Shown here piece after piece: positions 60,496 through 64,000 of a stretch of DNA of 64,000 bases; the stretch's first letter is position 1, and every line of letters starts with the position of its first letter. Made by a program: the position numbers and the translations under genes. Where the stretch lies: NCBI GenBank assembly GCA_035439445.1, contig DAORKG010000010.1, positions 1 to 64,000 of the forward strand. Reading direction: 5' to 3'. The notes below the pieces were generated by a model. It saw only the letters and a list, made by a program, of their open reading frames with translations. It did not search any database and had not been told where the DNA came from. The stretch comes from UBA4416 sp035439445 (GTDB lineage: Bacteria > Bacteroidota > Bacteroidia > B-17B0 > Aurantibacillaceae).

Positions 60496-61404
60496 TTAAA
60501 AGAATGATCCTAGCACGTGAAGCAACTTGTCTACTTGGCTATTCCATAATAATCTTGCTGAAGCCTCATCTCCTTTATCAGTAGCGAAGTCAGTGATAAT
60601 CAGCGATATATCGTTCGTTAATTCATCTTTTTGTATTCTGAATTCAAAATAACTTCCGTCATTTTTGTCAAGCCATTGATATCTAATCATTTGAGGAGGA
60701 ATTTCTTTTACCAATTTAGCTTGTTGAACTTGTCCGTCCCAATCAAATGTAAAAATACCGTCTCTGATATTTACATCGTCACAAAACCATTCTGATAATC
60801 CACTTTCTGTACTCACAAATTCAAACACCATATCTTCAGAAGCTCTGATAACAAATTCCATTTCAAACTTACCTGCAGGTTCTTTAACCGGCTTAGTAGG
60901 AGCTATATAATCAGGGGTTCTAAATGTTGTTGGAGCTACAATTTGTTTCTTAACAGGTAATTGAGGCTCTTTCTTGGCTTTAACTACTTTTTCGGGTTTA
61001 ACAACAGGCGCTTTTACAACAACCGGTTTTTCAACCTTAGCAGGCTTTACAGGTGCTACTTTTTTGGGAGCAACTTTCTTAACCACCTTTTTAGCAACAA
61101 CCTTCTTAGCTGGTTTAGCTGCCTTTTTTGGAGCTGCTTTCTTAGCAGCCACTTTTTTGCTTGCAACTTTCTTTATAGCAACCTTTTTAACTGTTTTTTT
61201 AGCAACAGCCTTTTTAATTGGCTTTTTTGCAGTTACTTTTTTTGCAACTACCTTAGGTTTAGCCGACTTTTTAACTGGCTTTGACTTAGCTGCTGGTTTC
61301 ACAACTTTTTTCTTGGCAACAGGCTTTTTAGCAACTGTTTTTTTAACCACTTTTTTAGATGTTGCTTTTTTATTTTTTGACGAAGCCTTACTTTTTGTCG
61401 ACAT
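60496..61404 (-). CDS. Histone-H1-like basic tail fused to a START-like domain
   Basis: A 302-residue protein in two parts. Residues 1 to about 150 are Lys, Ala, Val and Pro almost throughout, with KKVVAKK, KKAAPKKAAKPAKK and KPVKKSA units, like the C-terminal tail of histone H1 or bacterial H1-like Hc1/AlgP proteins. Residues 180-302 are a START-like domain (FEMEFVIRASEDMVFEFVST, SGLSEWFCDDVN, FTFDWDGQVQQAKLVKE, MIRYQWLDKNDGSYFEFRI). This domain normally occurs alone in Bacteroidota as a protein of about 128 residues, so the fusion is unusual. The tail should bind DNA non-specifically and the START-like domain may bind a small ligand; that is inference. It is divergent from mutL. Confidence 0.85.
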   Translation of the reverse strand: MSTKSKASSKNKKATSKKVVKKTVAKKPVAKKKVVKPAAKSKPVKKSAKPKVVAKKVTAKKPIKKAVAKKTVKKVAIKKVASKKVAAKKAAPKKAAKPAKKVVAKKVVKKVAPKKVAPVKPAKVEKPVVVKAPVVKPEKVVKAKKEPQLPVKKQIVAPTTFRTPDYIAPTKPVKEPAGKFEMEFVIRASEDMVFEFVSTESGLSEWFCDDVNIRDGIFTFDWDGQVQQAKLVKEIPPQMIRYQWLDKNDGSYFEFRIQKDELTNDISLIITDFATDKGDEASARLLWNSQVDKLLHVLGSFF

Positions 61405-61535
61405 AACCTATTTATTTTTTCGGAAATATATAACAAAAAAAGTTCGGGTAAAAATTTATTGACAACTTTTTTTAAATATTTTCTAAATCAGCTCTCTTTT
61501 TTAGGGTAAATCAAGTAAAAAATTACCTTTGCGCC

Positions 61536-63395
61536 ATGCAAAACGTAATTACTCTTTTACCAGAAAGTGTGGCTAATCAAATAGCTGCCGGAGAGGTTGT
61601 TCAAAGACCAGCCTCCATTGTAAAAGAATTACTGGAAAATGCTATCGATGCCAAAGCTAATTTTATTAAATTGATAGTAAAAGATGCAGGAAAAACTTTG
61701 GTTCAGGTGATAGATAATGGTATGGGAATGAACCCAGTAGATGCTCGAATGGCTTTTGAACGTCATTCAACCTCAAAAATCAAAAAAGCAGAAGATTTAT
61801 TTCAATTACATACTAAGGGATTTAGAGGAGAAGCATTGGCAAGTATTGCTGCTGTAGCTCAAGTTGAACTTAAAACCAAGCGCGAAGAAGATATTGTTGG
61901 ACAGTTAATTGAAATTGAGGGAAATAAATTTGTACGTCAGGAAGAATGTCAGGCTCCAACGGGCTCATCTTTTAGCGTTAAAAATCTGTTTTTTAATATT
62001 CCTGCTCGTCGTAATTTCTTGAAAGATGATAACGTAGAGTTAAAACATATCATTGATGAATTTGAGCGAGTAGCTCTTCCCCACTCTAACATTCATTTTC
62101 AATTATTTAGTAATGGGAATGAGATATATAATTTACCCCCGGCATCTTTAATAGAACGTATTTCGGGTTTGTTCAGTAAAAATCTTCAGGGTAAATTAGT
62201 TCAAATTAACGAAGACACGGATGTCGTAAAAATATCAGGGTATGTTGGAAAACCAGAAAGTGCAAAAAAGCGTCGTGGCGACCAATATTTCTTTGTGAAC
62301 GATCGTTTTATTAAAAGTCCTTACTTACATCACGCTATTGCAGAAGCATACAGAGAATTAATTGCCAACGATGCTCATCCTGCTTATTATTTATTTTTAG
62401 AAGTAGATCCTGAAACTATAGATATTAATATTCATCCTACTAAAACAGAAATAAAATTTCAGGATGAAAAAATCATTTACGCTTTACTACATAGTGCTGT
62501 AAAAAGAGCCTTAGGAAAAGCAAATCTTGCTCCCAGCCTTGATTTTAATAGCGAAATGAGTTTTGATATTGATTACTCAAAATCTGTATCGGCACCAACG
62601 GTTACAGTAAATCCTGATTACAATCCATTTTCAACAGGAACATCAAAATCTTCTTCCGGTGGAGGTTCGTCATACAAACAACCTTTTGACAGTGACTTAC
62701 AAAAGAACAATAAACAACATTGGGAAAGTTTATATCAAAACTATAACAGCGCTGATTATAAAGGTGAAATAGAAAATCTTCAGATTGAAAAACAAGCTGA
62801 ACAAACAAAAATTGAACACGATATTTTTTCAGCAAAAGGTTTTCAGTTATATAATAAATATATTATTTCTGCACACGAAAATGGATTGTTAGTGATAGAC
62901 CAGCAACGTGCGCACGAACGTATTTTATTCGAACATTATATCGCTACAAAAGACAGAAATATTAGTACGCCCTCTCAACGAGTTTTATTTCCGGTTACAA
63001 TCGAGTTAAGCACAAATGATTATGTGCTTTTAGAAAGTTTAATGCCACATTTTAAACAATTAGGTTTTGAAATTGAACCTTTCGGGAAAAACACAGTTGT
63101 AGTTCAGGGAACACCCGCAGAATTAGGAGAATTTAACACTCAGGAGATGATTGAGGGTATACTTGAGACCTATAAATTAAATACCTTTGATACAAAAATT
63201 GACCCATTTGAAAACATGTGCAAGAGTATGGCCAAAAGTGCTGGTATAAAATATGGAAAAACACTGGACGAACAAGAGATTTCATTAATGCTGGAACACT
63301 TATTTATGTGCGAAAATCCTATGTATAGTCCAAACGGAAAGCCAGTGATGATGGAAATGAGCAAATTGGAGTTAGATTCTTTTTTTAAGAAATAA
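61536..63395 (+). CDS. mutL: DNA mismatch repair protein MutL
   Basis: A 619-residue protein. The N-terminal GHKL ATPase domain shows KELLENAIDAKA, VIDNGMGM and FRGEALASIAAV, the ATP-binding boxes, near residues 30-115. A flexible Ser/Gly-rich linker (STGTSKSSSGGGSSYKQP) is near 370. The C-terminal dimerisation/endonuclease domain includes LLVIDQQRAHERILFEHY near 455, where the usual DQHA(x)2E box has Gln for His, and the zinc-site-like CENPMYSPNGKP near the end. MutL links MutS mismatch recognition to strand removal. Start and length are normal. The rhomboid gene follows 9 bases after the stop. Confidence 0.94.
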   Translation: MQNVITLLPESVANQIAAGEVVQRPASIVKELLENAIDAKANFIKLIVKDAGKTLVQVIDNGMGMNPVDARMAFERHSTSKIKKAEDLFQLHTKGFRGEALASIAAVAQVELKTKREEDIVGQLIEIEGNKFVRQEECQAPTGSSFSVKNLFFNIPARRNFLKDDNVELKHIIDEFERVALPHSNIHFQLFSNGNEIYNLPPASLIERISGLFSKNLQGKLVQINEDTDVVKISGYVGKPESAKKRRGDQYFFVNDRFIKSPYLHHAIAEAYRELIANDAHPAYYLFLEVDPETIDINIHPTKTEIKFQDEKIIYALLHSAVKRALGKANLAPSLDFNSEMSFDIDYSKSVSAPTVTVNPDYNPFSTGTSKSSSGGGSSYKQPFDSDLQKNNKQHWESLYQNYNSADYKGEIENLQIEKQAEQTKIEHDIFSAKGFQLYNKYIISAHENGLLVIDQQRAHERILFEHYIATKDRNISTPSQRVLFPVTIELSTNDYVLLESLMPHFKQLGFEIEPFGKNTVVVQGTPAELGEFNTQEMIEGILETYKLNTFDTKIDPFENMCKSMAKSAGIKYGKTLDEQEISLMLEHLFMCENPMYSPNGKPVMMEMSKLELDSFFKK

Positions 63396-63404
63396 ATCTG
63401 TTAA

Positions 63405-64000
63405 ATGAGTTATCAGGAGTTTAAACCTAGACAGTTTCAGCAATTACCAATGGTGGTTAAAAATATTTTAATCATCAACATTGTATTATTTGTCGGGAAA
63501 TTTTTGTTGTCTGATAAAATAGATTTAGACAGATATCTGGATTTATTTCCAATTGGAGACAGATATTTTAAGCCTCATCAGTTTATCACCTATATGTTCA
63601 TGCATGCTGACATATCGCATATTTTTTTAAACATGTTGGCGGTGTACATGTTTGGTTCTATTCTTGAAAGTATGTGGGGACCTAAACGTTTTTTAAATTT
63701 TTATTTATTATGTGGTTTAGGGGCAGCTGCTCTTCAGTTAGCAATTAGCGCTTTTCATAATGAGTATACTGTTTTATTAGGCGCTTCAGGTGCTGTTTTT
63801 GGATTACTAGTTGCTTTTGCTATGATGTTTCCTAATACCGAATTGCAATTATATTTTATTATTCCGGTTAAGGCAAAATATCTGGTTACAGCCTACGCGG
63901 CCTTTGAATTATATAATGGATTTTTCACCAACGACAATGTTGCCCATTTTGCTCATCTTGGGGGCTTAGTAATGGGTATTATTATCATGCTTGTATGGAA
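63405..64000 (+). CDS. Rhomboid family intramembrane serine protease (partial, 3' end outside)
   Basis: 198 residues are visible from ATG 63405. After a short N-terminal part (MSYQEFKPRQFQQLPMV) come a helix (VKNILIINIVLFVGKFLL), then HQFITYMFMHADISHIFLNMLAVYMFG, which contains the conserved loop and His residues. GASGAVFGLLVAFAMM holds the catalytic Ser (GxSG), and NVAHFAHLGGLVMGI carries the catalytic His. So the active-site dyad Ser-His is complete. It should cut transmembrane segments of substrates in the inner membrane. It starts 9 bases after mutL and is probably cotranscribed. The C-terminus lies beyond the window end. Confidence 0.92.
   Translation, partial: MSYQEFKPRQFQQLPMVVKNILIINIVLFVGKFLLSDKIDLDRYLDLFPIGDRYFKPHQFITYMFMHADISHIFLNMLAVYMFGSILESMWGPKRFLNFYLLCGLGAAALQLAISAFHNEYTVLLGASGAVFGLLVAFAMMFPNTELQLYFIIPVKAKYLVTAYAAFELYNGFFTNDNVAHFAHLGGLVMGIIIMLVW

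Noticed and set aside
60961..61462. Two long frames antisense to the lysine-rich gene (107 and 162 residues, rich in Phe, Thr and Leu)
   Set aside because: They are the complement of Lys/Ala codons (AAG, GCT and similar). The strange composition follows from that, and there is no homology or separate signal.
1..64000. tRNA or rRNA genes and CRISPR arrays
   Set aside because: No cloverleaf-like sequence with a T-loop GTTCRA and acceptor end, no conserved rRNA segment, and no regularly spaced direct repeats were seen by eye.

Overview
The window comes from an AT-rich genome of the phylum Bacteroidota (Bacteroidetes), not assigned more finely. The evidence is a full-length SprA (the outer-membrane translocon of the type IX secretion system, T9SS), several secreted proteins with T9SS C-terminal sorting domains (YPNP-type), Bacteroidota-only families (DUF3276/PUR, START-like, DUF2141, SiaB/SiaC with a propeller-SpoIIE phosphatase), lipoproteins with short Bacteroidota lipoboxes, and promoters of the TTTG-N19-TAnnTTTG type. 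Most of it is ordinary chromosome. One small region (about 46.2-47.7 kb) carries a decayed integrase. No rRNA, tRNA, CRISPR array or intact insertion sequence was recognised.

Layout. 0-2.7 kb: end of an MBOAT acyltransferase with its AlgX/AlgJ-like partner, then an MFS exporter. 2.8-9.5 kb: a T9SS choice-of-anchor B protein, a 3-hydroxyacyl-CoA dehydrogenase, a lipoprotein, an HTTM membrane protein, two methyltransferases and a small parvulin. 9.5-22 kb, mostly minus strand: PD40 propeller, DUF2141, TPR and RDD proteins, lipoproteins (one with an in-frame stop cutting off a conserved-looking tail), aconitase, a DoxX-like protein, a PUR/DUF3276 protein, an M43 metalloprotease and an SPFH protein. 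22-25.4 kb: TPR protein, QueD-like enzyme, VanX-like dipeptidase, a small double-glycine leader peptide gene, and a queuosine precursor transporter. 25.5-30.8 kb: a signalling unit with a propeller-receptor SpoIIE phosphatase, a lipoprotein, SiaB-like kinase and SiaC-like target. 30.8-35 kb: class I aldolase, accD, a chimeric T9SS-protein remnant and its intact relative. 35-41.3 kb: polysaccharide export and polymerisation genes (flippase, two Wzz-like proteins, O-antigen ligase), an alkyltransferase-like protein and a LuxE-like acyl-protein synthetase. 41.4-50.2 kb: lipoprotein, second M43 protease, cdsA, glutamate dehydrogenase, integrase remnant, Ala-rich lipoprotein, pyrD and HMG-CoA lyase. 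50.3-64 kb: the ruvA-sprA-trmH gene string, plsY, an ECF sigma factor, a histone-H1-like/START-like fusion, mutL and the start of a rhomboid protease.

How the genes fit together. SprA exports the T9SS cargo proteins encoded elsewhere in the same window. The phosphatase-SiaB-SiaC genes look like a partner-switching relay taking a periplasmic signal to a cytoplasmic target that is not encoded here. The most unusual items are the orphan double-glycine leader peptide (24540-24707), the lysine-rich-tail/START-like fusion (60496-61404), the phosphatase/SiaBC unit with its embedded lipoprotein, the nonsense codon at 13911-13913, and the chimeric T9SS remnant behind accD. All function calls rest on motif recognition by eye; no database search was possible.
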